A stretch of 64,000 nucleotides of DNA, taken from Endozoicomonas sp. OPT23. GTDB taxonomy: Bacteria; Pseudomonadota; Gammaproteobacteria; Pseudomonadales; Endozoicomonadaceae. The DNA lies in NCBI RefSeq assembly GCF_009653635.1, contig NZ_PPFD01000006.1, forward strand, positions 372,001 through 436,000. The letters are read 5' to 3'. Made by a program: the position numbers and the translations under genes. This document shows, piece by piece, positions 30,215-39,300 of the stretch. Each line of letters starts with the position of its first letter. Within the stretch, counting starts at the first letter, position 1. The notes below the pieces were generated by a model. That model was not told where the DNA came from. It saw nothing but the letters and a program-made list of their open reading frames with translations, and ran no database searches.

Positions 30215-30442
30215 TGACAAGAAATCAGGAGGTTATAATCTGGAAGAGTGTTTCATCCTCTGAAGCCACTGATATTCGTAATAGTGACCGCTAACAGTAT
30301 TTGAATGAAACCTGCGTGACAAATCTGGCACTCCTTTGATGGAACCGCCAAAAATTATCAGGAAATGACTCCGCAATTGAAAATGGTATTTCCTAACAAC
30401 CTGTCTAATAACAGCCATTCCTTATTTGGAGATTGAATTACC
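30215..30442 (+). promoter_or_regulatory. Promoter and about 200-nt leader of the RRM-protein gene
   Basis: TTGACA at 30215-30220 and a consensus TATAAT at 30235-30240, though the 14-nt spacer is short. If used, transcription would start near 30247 and give a leader of roughly 195 nt before ATG 30443. Long leaders are typical of cold-inducible mRNAs (inference). No conserved riboswitch was recognised in the leader. Confidence 0.45.
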
Positions 30443-30742
30443 ATGCAGCAGAATAAACTGTTTGTAGGTAACCTTCCTTTCGATAGTAATGAGGGCGACC
30501 TACAGGAAGCCTTTGAGCAGTTTGGTGAGATTGATGAGATTCGTGTCATCATCGATCGTGAAACCGGACGCTCCCGTGGCTTTGCCTTTGTTACCTTTGC
30601 CGAAAGCGATGCCGCTAATGATGCACTGGCACTGGATGGCAAGGAACTGAATGGTCGTAACCTGCGTGTGAACTTTGCTACCGAACGTACCGGTGGCGGA
30701 CGTCGCAGACATCAAAATCCGGGCAATAACAACAAGCATTAA
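30443..30742 (+). CDS. RRM-domain RNA-binding protein, cold-inducible type
   Basis: A 99-residue protein with a single RRM. RNP2 is KLFVGNLPFD near the N-terminus and RNP1 is SRGFAFVTF around residue 49, both with intact aromatic RNA-contacting residues. A short basic/Asn tail (RRRHQNPGNNNKH) follows. Bacterial proteins of this size (cyanobacterial Rbp and proteobacterial relatives) bind RNA and are often cold-induced. ATG 30443 follows TTTGGAGATTGAATTACC. It is likely monocistronic with a long leader. Confidence 0.88.
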   Translation: MQQNKLFVGNLPFDSNEGDLQEAFEQFGEIDEIRVIIDRETGRSRGFAFVTFAESDAANDALALDGKELNGRNLRVNFATERTGGGRRRHQNPGNNNKH

Positions 30743-30908
30743 GCCTTCCCGATTTTGAATCTGTTCTGAAACTGATCTAACCGATCAGCACTTTATTACG
30801 TCTGGCAGCCACTTACTGCCGGAGACTACTCTATTGTCTTTTAATTCCTGATGATTCAACAGCTGGCAGACTTTGGGTAGAATGTCCGCTGCAATCAGGA
30901 AGTAATCA

Positions 30909-31214
30909 ATGCACACCATTCGTCTTTATCAGCAGGGTTCTCTGTTGGATCTTTTTATCGATATGAGCCCTGTTGAAGCTGAGCTGAAATATCAGGAGCT
31001 TATTTGCCAGTCCAGCCTTGACCAGAATCAGGTTGAGGATGAACCCTTGGTCATTCATGACATTCAGGTCGATTCTTCAGGGCATGTACGCCTGACACTG
31101 AATAACGAACAACCCCAAGCGGAACAACAGCCTACCTCTGAAGAACTGCGAAAACTCGATAAAATAAAGGAGATTCTGGGGCAGGCGCTGCAGACCTATA
31201 ACAAAGCCAGCTGA
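30909..31214 (+). CDS. Hypothetical protein, 101 residues
   Basis: Not recognised. It is acidic and Gln/Glu-rich, with no signal peptide or membrane helix. The N-terminal half (MHTIRLYQQGSLLDLFIDMS) looks like a compact alpha/beta domain, the middle is acidic, and the tail (SEELRKLDKIKEILGQALQT) is a predicted helix. ATG 30909 has AGGAAG 6 nt upstream, a good ribosome site that supports a real gene. Its 3' end overlaps the convergent pseudouridine synthase gene by 19 nt. Confidence 0.6.
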   Translation: MHTIRLYQQGSLLDLFIDMSPVEAELKYQELICQSSLDQNQVEDEPLVIHDIQVDSSGHVRLTLNNEQPQAEQQPTSEELRKLDKIKEILGQALQTYNKAS

Positions 31215-32101
31215 CCCGCCTCAGATAAGACCCTGTCTGATTCAAACCGTCTGACAACACCTGCAACAGGGTCTTTGAACTCCAACGTCTTAGCCAATAA
31301 CTGCAGTGGCTTTTGATAATCATCTGCAGTTTCAGGCTGGAGCTCCGGATAATAACGGTCATTGACAAGCGCCATCCCGAGCTCACTCATATGCAACCGA
31401 AGTTGATGACGTTTGCCGGTCACGGGCTCCAGTTGAAACAAGGCTTTATTGCCACTCTCAGACAGACAGACCATTCGTGAGTAACTGTTCTCAATTCCCT
31501 CGGAAATTTTCATTCGAAATCGCGGTTCAGCCACCACCATTCTTTTTTTTACTTGCCACTCCTGCCCTGCAGTCACTGCCTGGGTGGTATGGACAACTGC
31601 ATGATAACGTTTATGAATCTGCTGTTTAGGAAACAGCTCATGATAATCAGAGCGTGTTTCAGGGTTCACCGAAAACAGTACCAGCCCTGCGGTGTCACGA
31701 TCAATTCTATGCGCTGGTGTTAAATCATAAATCCCCGTTGACAGCCTGAGTCTGTTCAAAAGACATTCCTGCACAAAGCGACCACCCGGTGTTACTGGAA
31801 GGAAATGGGGCTTACAAGCCACAATAATATGTTCATCCTGATAGACAATGGTTTCCGTGAAAGGAATAACTGGCTCCTGCTCTACTTCACGATAATAGAA
31901 AACCCGTTTGTGCCCTGCGTAAGCATCTGTCGCCGTTATGGGTACACCGTCTTGCCAATGAACATTGTTCTTCGCTATTCGATTCTGCCAGTCAGCACGG
32001 GAGATAGCTGAAAACTTCCAGCACAGAAAATCCAGGACAGTGTTCAGGTGGGTGATTTCCGGAGGCATGGTCACAACGGAGGGTTTATCTGCTATCGCCA
32101 T
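31196..32101 (-). CDS. RluA-family pseudouridine synthase
   Basis: Converts uridine to pseudouridine in rRNA or tRNA. The 301 residues carry an S4-like N-terminal part (NTVLDFLCWKFSAISRADWQ) and the catalytic motif HRIDRDTAGLVLFS with the nucleophilic Asp, followed by KRYHAVVH and PVTGKRHQLRLHM. The target site cannot be assigned: RluA, RluC, RluD and TruC share this core. It ends inside the last 19 nt of the convergent small gene. Confidence 0.88.
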   Translation of the reverse strand: MAIADKPSVVTMPPEITHLNTVLDFLCWKFSAISRADWQNRIAKNNVHWQDGVPITATDAYAGHKRVFYYREVEQEPVIPFTETIVYQDEHIIVACKPHFLPVTPGGRFVQECLLNRLRLSTGIYDLTPAHRIDRDTAGLVLFSVNPETRSDYHELFPKQQIHKRYHAVVHTTQAVTAGQEWQVKKRMVVAEPRFRMKISEGIENSYSRMVCLSESGNKALFQLEPVTGKRHQLRLHMSELGMALVNDRYYPELQPETADDYQKPLQLLAKTLEFKDPVAGVVRRFESDRVLSEAGQLALL

Positions 32102-32201
32102 TCAATCTCAATAGTATTTATTTGTGTCTTCAAAACCATAAAAAATACCACTCTTTGATATAATCAGTGGCATTACTTATGCAACTTTATTTGAGGCTGT
32201 A

Positions 32202-33113
32202 ATGGTCGAACTGACCCCTGACCTGCTAAATCAGGTCTATGCAAAGCATCTTGACTGGTATCCGGCCATTAAGAACCCTGAACGTTCACCCGTTCATATC
32301 AATGGTATTGGCGATATTCTGGATCAATTTGATCTTGTGCTGCTGGATTCCTACGGTGTGCTCTGCCGAGGCCCAAAACCCATTGAGGGCGCTGTTGAAG
32401 CTATTGCCCTGATGCGTGAGCGGCAGAAGAAATTCTGCGTCGTCTCCAACGACACCATGACTCGAAGATCCATTGCTGCGGAGAAATACCAGCAGCGAGG
32501 CTTTGATTTTTCTGCCCGGGAAGTCCTGACCAGTCTGGATATGACCGATGCTTTTCTGGAAACCGTGACGAGTCCTGAAAGTATCGGCGTAATTGCACCG
32601 CTGGAGCACCCTTCCAACCATTTACTGGAGGGAATGGTTCGACTCAATGGTTGCAATGGTGTCATTCCTGATCAGGTCAACACACTGCTATTTCTGACGG
32701 GTGCCGGCTGGACCGGGAAGATGCAGAAAAACCTGACTCAGTCAGGCACAACCAGACAGTTTCGATTGCTGGTGGGCAATCCGGATATTGGCGCACCCAA
32801 TGGCAATAAGATTGTTGCTACTCCTGGTTATTTTCTGGCTGACTTTGCTGAACAGACAGATCAAAAGAGCAAACCGGAACTTTTTGGCAAACCTGCTATG
32901 AGCATCTTCCAGCAAGCCATTAAAGAGTATGGAGTGACGGATCTTAATCGTGTTCTGATGGTAGGCGATACGCTCTACACGGATATTCTCGGTGGCAATG
33001 CAGTGGGTTGTAAAACCTTGTTGCTGACCTGTGGGGTTTATCAGGGGTTGAATATAGAAGAACAGATTGAGCAGGCTGAAATTTCCCCTGACTTCATAGC
33101 AGATCAGCTGTAA
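32202..33113 (+). CDS. HAD-superfamily (subclass IIA) hydrolase
   Basis: A 303-residue NagD-like phosphatase candidate. Motif I is LVLLDSYGVLCRG with nucleophile Asp49; the usual second Asp (general acid/base) is Tyr51. Motif II is CVVSNDT, and motif IV is VLMVGDTLYTDILGGNAVGC with the Mg2+-binding Asp. The cap insertion lies in the middle, as in subclass IIA. The D-x-Y-G-V variant is also seen in some other HAD-IIA lineages, so activity is possible but not certain. Substrate is unknown. Confidence 0.82.
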   Translation: MVELTPDLLNQVYAKHLDWYPAIKNPERSPVHINGIGDILDQFDLVLLDSYGVLCRGPKPIEGAVEAIALMRERQKKFCVVSNDTMTRRSIAAEKYQQRGFDFSAREVLTSLDMTDAFLETVTSPESIGVIAPLEHPSNHLLEGMVRLNGCNGVIPDQVNTLLFLTGAGWTGKMQKNLTQSGTTRQFRLLVGNPDIGAPNGNKIVATPGYFLADFAEQTDQKSKPELFGKPAMSIFQQAIKEYGVTDLNRVLMVGDTLYTDILGGNAVGCKTLLLTCGVYQGLNIEEQIEQAEISPDFIADQL

Positions 33114-33138
33114 ATCCTGTCAAAGACTCATCAGTCAA

Positions 33139-33190
33139 ATAAGCCTGGTTGTAGGCACAGCCCACAGAGCACTCCTACAGCCAGCCTTAT
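33139..33190. repeat. REP-like inverted repeat downstream of the HAD gene
   Basis: Arms 33139-33155 and 33174-33190 (17 nt each, two mismatches) enclose an 18-nt loop. The outer end is ATAAG and the inner end TGTAGG/CCTACA. It lies 26 nt after the HAD stop and could act as a terminator. It differs from the 9650 palindrome and from the 90-95 bp family. Confidence 0.55.
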
Positions 33191-33375
33191 AACAGAACCC
33201 ATGAAAATGTCTAACATCCTTTATATTGCACTATGCATGGTCATTATTCTGGATAACCGGTCAGATCATGAACCACCCCATACGCTGTACTATCTTGAGA
33301 GGATGCTTAAGCACTAATAACAGGTATGAGTGCAATCAGAATCTTACCTGTCTTCAGGGAAAAGGAGGTTCAGGT

Positions 33376-34515
33376 ATGTTTCAGGGTGTCATTAATACAA
33401 TTCGATCCTGGGTTCGCCCTGGAATAGAACCACAACCAAAAGATCGAAATACTGCTTCAAATGGTTCCCCTGTAAGACCGGTTAATAATCAGAGTTATCT
33501 CTCGGGAATGCTCGGCTATGCAGCCAAACGCACCCGACTTGCCTGGAATAACCCTTCATCACTACTTTCCAGGGCCGCTTCAAAACCAGTGAGCACAATG
33601 CACTGGCTCGCAGAAAATCGCTTTGGAGTAGCCAAACTGATTGGTAAGGTATTGATCCCATCGCAACACCATCGCTACTGCAATTTAACAAATTGCTCTA
33701 ATTTCGTGAATGATCTCGTTAGTAATCCACCGCCTGACGGCAGTAAATATGAAATTATGACTATTGAGGATAATAAAACAAAGCTGAAAGCCCTGATATG
33801 CTATCCACCGGGATACAATCCAGCGAAAGAAGAAAACAGCCGCTGTATAGTTTTCAATAACCCTAACGGAATGCTTCTCGCCGAATTTATTACAGAACAC
33901 AAACAACTCAATCCACATCAACTACCTGGCTTTCTCCAGAAAGAGAGAAAATGCCCGGTAATTTTCTACGACTACAGGGGAACGGGGCTTAACAAATCCC
34001 CTGACGCTCCATCATCCACAAATCAAACCATTATTCAGGATGGTTGCGCAGTTCTAAAACATGCATTAGATAAATTTGTACTTGTAGAAGTCGTTGGTTC
34101 TTCACTGGGAGGAGGTGTGGCAACAGTCAGTCTGGAAAAAGTTCTTAGCTCAACGGATATCCTCGATAGAGGAAGAGTTAGCCTTGTCAGTCATGATTCC
34201 TTTACTTCCGCACCACAGGTGGTTTTGCCAGGAATGCCAAGGTTGGCGAATGCAATTGGCTGGCTTGTTGGCGGAGGCATTGATGCAGCTAAGTCCATGA
34301 AAAAACTGATAAGAGAGCGAATCCCCATTACCGTTATGAATAATCAGAATGACCCTGTGATCCGTAAAGGATCGCGAATGTCTGAATTTCTTCGAGACTT
34401 TAAGACAAATTCTCGTATCACTGTTGTAGAAAACACCGAGGTTTTTGAGAATGGTCACTGTGGGTTTGGCGATAAATTCAGAAACTCACTTACCAGGCCC
34501 GATAAACGCGGCTGA
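33376..34515 (+). CDS. Alpha/beta-hydrolase-fold protein, possibly related to chlamydial CHLPS 43-kDa proteins
   Basis: 379 residues. ATG 33376 has a near-perfect AAAGGAGG 7 nt upstream, so I prefer it to an in-frame start at 33226. The first 110 residues are polar and low in recognisable structure, with no signal peptide. From about residue 130 an alpha/beta hydrolase core is seen: YEIMTIEDNKTKLKALICYP, VFYDYRGTGLNKSP, the nucleophile elbow VVGSSLGGGVA, and NQNDPVIRKGS near the acid; FENGHCGFGDKF holds a candidate catalytic His. The FNNPNGM...YRGTG layout reminds me of the DUF818/CHLPS family of host-associated bacteria, but I cannot confirm it. Substrate is unknown. Confidence 0.6.
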   Translation: MFQGVINTIRSWVRPGIEPQPKDRNTASNGSPVRPVNNQSYLSGMLGYAAKRTRLAWNNPSSLLSRAASKPVSTMHWLAENRFGVAKLIGKVLIPSQHHRYCNLTNCSNFVNDLVSNPPPDGSKYEIMTIEDNKTKLKALICYPPGYNPAKEENSRCIVFNNPNGMLLAEFITEHKQLNPHQLPGFLQKERKCPVIFYDYRGTGLNKSPDAPSSTNQTIIQDGCAVLKHALDKFVLVEVVGSSLGGGVATVSLEKVLSSTDILDRGRVSLVSHDSFTSAPQVVLPGMPRLANAIGWLVGGGIDAAKSMKKLIRERIPITVMNNQNDPVIRKGSRMSEFLRDFKTNSRITVVENTEVFENGHCGFGDKFRNSLTRPDKRG

Positions 34516-34565
34516 TCAACCTCACTCTATCTAATCGTATGTTATAACTACTTCTTACGGTTTCC

Positions 34566-35156
34566 TCACTTGCGTGGCTGTGAACTGTTCTTCATCTGTT
34601 CATGCATCAATTGCTGCTGAAGCTGCATTTGCTGTTGCTGCATCTGCTGCATTTGTTGCTGTTGCTGCATCTGTTGATGATTCATTTGTTGTTGCATCTG
34701 TTGAAGCTGTTGCTGATGCATCTGCTGCTGCATTTGAAGCTGCTGTTGATATTGCTGCCAACCCTCCTTATCACGAAACTCGGGAATCGGTTCTTGCCCT
34801 CTGGACTTACAATGCTTTTCAGACGCCAACCTTAACAGCACATTGTATCGGTCACGATAGGCATTAATTTCTTTCTGTTCCGCGGCACTTAAGTCCATAA
34901 AGAACCAGGCAGGAAAGAAAAACATACCGGCAACACCGAGCCCGACATTCTTTCCGGTTTTTTCTGTTTTTGGAATCAACCGATTTATTTCAGTTTCAAT
35001 GAAATGTATTTCCTGCTCTATGCTCTGACAGGTTCGAAAAGCATCATCCGCCTGTTGCACCTGAACAGGTTTCGCAGAGCGACCTGCGCACCCTGCAAGC
35101 AAAGAAATAAGGAAGACTGACAGTAGCCATTGGAGCCCAGATTGTGACAGCGTCAT
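34566..35156 (-). CDS. Gln/Met-rich lipoprotein of unknown function
   Basis: 196 residues with a lipoprotein signal (SVFLISLLAGCAGRS, lipobox LAGC). The middle (residues about 40-115) includes a helical region, a hydrophobic stretch (GLGVAGMFFFPAWFF) and KHCKSRGQEPIPEF. The last 65 residues are low complexity, made almost only of Gln and Met with a few His and Leu, encoded by a run of CAG/CAA/ATG codons. Such a tract would be helical or disordered and prone to length change by slippage. No family recognised. It is divergent from the exported protein at 35343. Confidence 0.7.
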   Translation of the reverse strand: MTLSQSGLQWLLSVFLISLLAGCAGRSAKPVQVQQADDAFRTCQSIEQEIHFIETEINRLIPKTEKTGKNVGLGVAGMFFFPAWFFMDLSAAEQKEINAYRDRYNVLLRLASEKHCKSRGQEPIPEFRDKEGWQQYQQQLQMQQQMHQQQLQQMQQQMNHQQMQQQQQMQQMQQQQMQLQQQLMHEQMKNSSQPRK

Positions 35157-35342
35157 GACGGAGTACTTGGAACCAAAAATAGAAAAAACAATAATAGACC
35201 CTCAATTCACTTCCTACCTATTAAACGTTCACTGACTAATACTTCCCCTCTGGTCAATTGATACTCTTATACAAACAAACTCCTGCCGATATACCTGAAA
35301 CTTCCATTCCATAGTTGCTTCAAGCCTGTCAGGAGATTCATC

Positions 35343-36155
35343 ATGAAAAAATTATTTATTCTTCCCCTTCTACTTTCCTTGAATCTCTCTGCCAATGCGG
35401 TTGAGTCAGAACCAACAACAGTATCCGATCCGGCTATGCCTTTGGTTTCAGCAGCCATTCGTTACGGTATGTTAGCTAATGCTTATCTAAACAGCCCCAG
35501 CGGAATGATCACTGAAGGTTACCGTTATCAGATCAGAAGCTTGTATCTCAGCTATCTTCGTGAACTGTTGCAGGAACCCGGAAACACCATAGACAAGTTA
35601 AACGAACAACTGATGACTGACTGGATGACTCGACTGGGACGAGAGCAATTGTCACCGGAAGTACTGGTCAATATTCGAGGCAACCTTGAGATAAAACTTG
35701 CTGAGTGGAGTAATAATGCATTGTCTGGACAATTTAAGGGCATGATGGAAAAAGAAGAAGTGATGCCCACTCTGGAGCAGAGAATTAAAGCCTGTAAACG
35801 AGTTGCTTTTCAACCTGCCAGCGATCCGGATAAGCGTCGTAGCTGTCATCAGAGCAAACAGCTGACCAGAGAAATCTCCAGCCACCTGATTGATCCGAAC
35901 CTTCTGAAGAACGAAATGCTGGAACTGCTCCCTGCTTATGCGAACAGCTTGATACAGGTTTCGGGGCGTCCTTACTTTCGCGCTTTCAAAACATCGAAGG
36001 AGGATTTTCAGGAATCGTTGATTACCTTAATGACCCAGGGCTACTCAGCACGCCAACTGGCCGAGATTCTTGAGTTCGCCGGGGTCGATTATCCGCAAGT
36101 GTTTGATCAGCTTTATTTTCATGCTCTGAAAACAGACAAGACCATTCACGAATAA
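35343..36155 (+). CDS. Exported hypothetical protein
   Basis: 270 residues with a clear signal peptide (MKKLFILPLLLSLNLSANA/VES), so it is periplasmic or secreted. The mature part is mostly helical, with a pair of cysteines (CKRVAFQPASDPDKRRSC) that could form a disulfide. No family recognised. ATG 35343 follows CAGGAGATTCATC. Its TAA stop (36153-36155) is the first three bases of palindromic element copy C, so the C-terminus may have been set by that insertion. Confidence 0.65.
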   Translation: MKKLFILPLLLSLNLSANAVESEPTTVSDPAMPLVSAAIRYGMLANAYLNSPSGMITEGYRYQIRSLYLSYLRELLQEPGNTIDKLNEQLMTDWMTRLGREQLSPEVLVNIRGNLEIKLAEWSNNALSGQFKGMMEKEEVMPTLEQRIKACKRVAFQPASDPDKRRSCHQSKQLTREISSHLIDPNLLKNEMLELLPAYANSLIQVSGRPYFRAFKTSKEDFQESLITLMTQGYSARQLAEILEFAGVDYPQVFDQLYFHALKTDKTIHE

Positions 36156-36242
36156 GTGTGTAGTCACATGTTATCGAATATTAGATCGTCATTTCCCCGC
36201 CGCAGGCGGGGAAATGACGATCTAATATGTCCGGATACTTAA
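36153..36242. repeat. Palindromic element, copy C (90 bp)
   Basis: Best-preserved copy. It reads TAAGTGTGTAGTCACATG, then a perfect 24-bp inverted repeat (36178-36201 and 36205-36228, loop GCA) with the GC core TTTCCCCGCC/GGCGGGGAAA, then GTCCGGATACTTAA. It is the reverse complement of copy B in both flanks. Its first TAA is the stop codon of the upstream gene. Confidence 0.9.
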
Positions 36243-36262
36243 TAGTTTCAGTACATATAAAG

Positions 36263-36290
36263 AAGCCCGGAATCACCGGGCTTCATATCA
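36263..36290 (-). terminator. Terminator of the RND efflux operon
   Basis: AAGCCCGG (36263-36270) / CCGGGCTT (36276-36283) with a 5-nt loop. Read on the minus strand the stem is followed by CTTTATATG. It lies 22 nt beyond the RND gene stop; it may work in both directions. Confidence 0.7.
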
Positions 36291-36311
36291 GAACAGATTT
36301 TCAGATATCAC

Positions 36312-39300
36312 TCACTGATCAAAACGAATCCGATACAGCAAGGAGTAAGTTACTGGCAAAACGATCAGTGTCAGCACTGTAGCAAAACCCAGACCGAAGA
36401 TAATCGTTACCGCCATAGAACTGAAGAACGCATCAAAGACCAGTGGAATCATACCCAGCATGGTGGTCAGCGCAGCCATACTCACCGGACGAACACGACT
36501 GACTGCAGCATCGGTAATCGCCTGCTGAACTGTGATGTCCTTCTCGGTTTCAATATTGATCTGCTCCACCAGCACTATACCGTTTTTCACCAGCATACCG
36601 GACAGACTCAATAAACCGAGTAGTGCAGTAAAGGTAAACGGCATATCCAGAATCAACAGACCGGATGCCACACCAATGACTGCAAGCGGTACGGTTACCC
36701 AGATAGCGATTGGCTGTCGAATAGTGCCGAACAGCAGAATGGTTATCAGGAACATAGACAGGTAGCCCATTGGCAGACTGCTGAACAGGCTGGCTTGTGC
36801 ATTAGAAGATGACTCATACTCACCGCCCCACTCCAGCACGTAACCATCCGGCAGTTCAATCGCTTCGATTTTGTCCTTCAACCTCTGTCTCAAAACTTCT
36901 GGTGTCTGATCGCTGAACGGTTTGATATCCGACATAACTGTCAGTACGCGCTTCAGATCACGACGAACAATCAAGGCATTCTCTGATTTAGTGTCAAAAC
37001 CGGTCACTGCCTGTCCGACAGGCACAAAGGCATTACGCTCTTTACTCCAGACCTGAAGATCCGTAATACGGTCTGCATTCAGGCGTTCTTCTTCCGGCGC
37101 TCTGGCTACGATAGGCAACAAGTGACTGCCGTCACGATAGGTGCCGACCTGCTTACCACTGAAGTTGATCAGCATGGTCTGGTCGAGCGCCTGCTTTGAG
37201 ATACCACTGCGACGGGCAGCCGCCTCATCAATCTGAGGACGGACAATGCTGACCTGCTCACGCCATGAGTGACGAATATCTTCAGCCAGTGGCTCGGCTT
37301 CCATCACAGCCACCGCCTTGGCACCCAGTTCACGAAGTACAACAGGGTCAGAGCCAAAAAAACGAGCTTCAATGTTGGCTGCGGGAGATGGACCAACATT
37401 CAGCAGCTTGAATTTCAGCTCCATCTCCGGATAAGCCTGAATCATCTCTGAACGCATGCCCGGTAATACTTCACGGATCTTATCCAGGCTGTCTGCTTCA
37501 ACAATCAGCTGGGCATAGCTGCTGTAAACCTTCTCAGGTGCATAAGTCAGAATAAAACGCTGTGCGCCCATACCCAGGGTAGATGTGACATTTTTGATAC
37601 CTTCAAAGCCAAGAATTGTCTGCTCAAGTTCCTTAACCGTCTCTTCTGTTTTGCGAATGTCTGTACCTTCCTGCAACCAGACATCGACAAAGAAAATCGG
37701 TGTATTCGAAGGTGGGAAGAAAGCCTGCTTTACCTGTCCAAAGCCAACAATAGCCAGCATCAATGCTGCAACGGTAAAGCCCAGTGAAATCAGGCGATGC
37801 CTTAATGCCTTACCTAAAAATGCTTTGTAGAAAGTAAACAGCGCACCTTTGTATGGATCAGCATTTTCATCAGCCGCAGGCATCTCTTTGAATACCAGGT
37901 GACAGAAGAAAGGCGTCAGGGTAATAGCCAGAACCCAGCTGATAAACAGGGAAATACACATCACCTGGAACAGCGAAATCATGAAGTCGCCAGTAGAGTC
38001 TGAAGACAGACCGATGGGCGCAAAAGCAATAATCGCAATCAGTGTCGCACCCAGCAGTGGCCACTGGTTCTGCATAACCACCTGCTTAATCGCTTCCAGT
38101 CGTGACATGCCACGCTGCAAACCAACCAGTACGCCTTCGGTGATAACGATGGCGTTGTCCACCAGCATCCCCAGAGCGATAATCAGAGCACCGAGAGAGA
38201 TTAACTGCAGCTGGACATTGAGAATCTTCATACCGATAAAGGTACCAAGGATGGTCAGCAACAGAATACCACCCATCAGCAGACCTGAGCGTACGCCCAT
38301 TGCAAACAGCAACACAATAATTACGATGGCAATCGCCTGAGCCAGACTGACCAGAAAGCCACTAACCGAGGCATCGACAACACTGGGCTGATCATAGACA
38401 ACACTAAGATCCATACCGACCGGACGAATGGACTCCAGCTCTGCCAGTCGATCACTGACAGACTTTCCGATATCAACTACGTTCACCCCCTTGGCAAAGG
38501 AGATACCCAGGGCAATGGCTTTCTCACCATTACTGCGGTAAAGGTTCATCGGTGTTTCGTCGAAAGTAGTCGTAATCTCGGCAATATCACCCAGATAGAT
38601 CAGCTCAGTCGACTGAGGTAAACTGATCACCAACTCTTTCAACTCTTTGATGTTTTTGAATTCGCCGGTTGGATGAATTCGAACGGCAAGACCATCAATA
38701 AACATATTGCCGGCATTAGACACTACGTTCTGGTTCTGAATAAGCCCAAAGATTAATGACGGATCAACACCCAGAGCAGCCATTCTGGCCTGGGACATTT
38801 CGATCACCACCTGTTCTCGAACAGTGCCTGCCAACTGGGCTTTCTTAACACCAGAAATCAGCGACAGTTCACGTTGAAGAAAATCACCGTAATTTTCCAA
38901 CTCACGGTAATCAAAGTCACGGCCACTGATGGTCAGCATGATGCCGAACACATCACTGAAATCATCGTTCACCGAAGACGGGTAGACACCCTGAGGCAAC
39001 GAAGACTGGGTATCATTAATCTTCCGTCTCAACTCATCCCAAACCTGAGGCTGCTGACTCGCCGTCACAGTTTCTTTCAACTCCACCATGATCTGGGAGT
39101 TGCCGGCGCTGGAAATGGAATCAATGGTTTTGATGTATTCCAGTTGCTGGATAGCTCGCTCCAACGGCAAAGTGACTTCTTCTTCCACCTGCTCCGGGGA
39201 TGCTCCCGGGTAGGCGGTATTCACCATCGCGTTGGGAACCGGGAATTCTGGAAATTCCAATTGCCCCAACCCCGTAAACGACACAACACCACCAATCAGC

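Noticed and set aside
34574-34867. Plus-strand frames rich in Ala/Val or Leu/His across the Gln/Met tract
   Set aside because: They are other-frame readings of the CAG/CAA/ATG repeat; the minus-strand frame has a signal peptide and lipobox.
36153-36242. CRISPR-like reading of the palindromic elements
   Set aside because: Copies are single, kilobases apart and in both orientations; there are no regularly spaced direct repeats and no cas genes.
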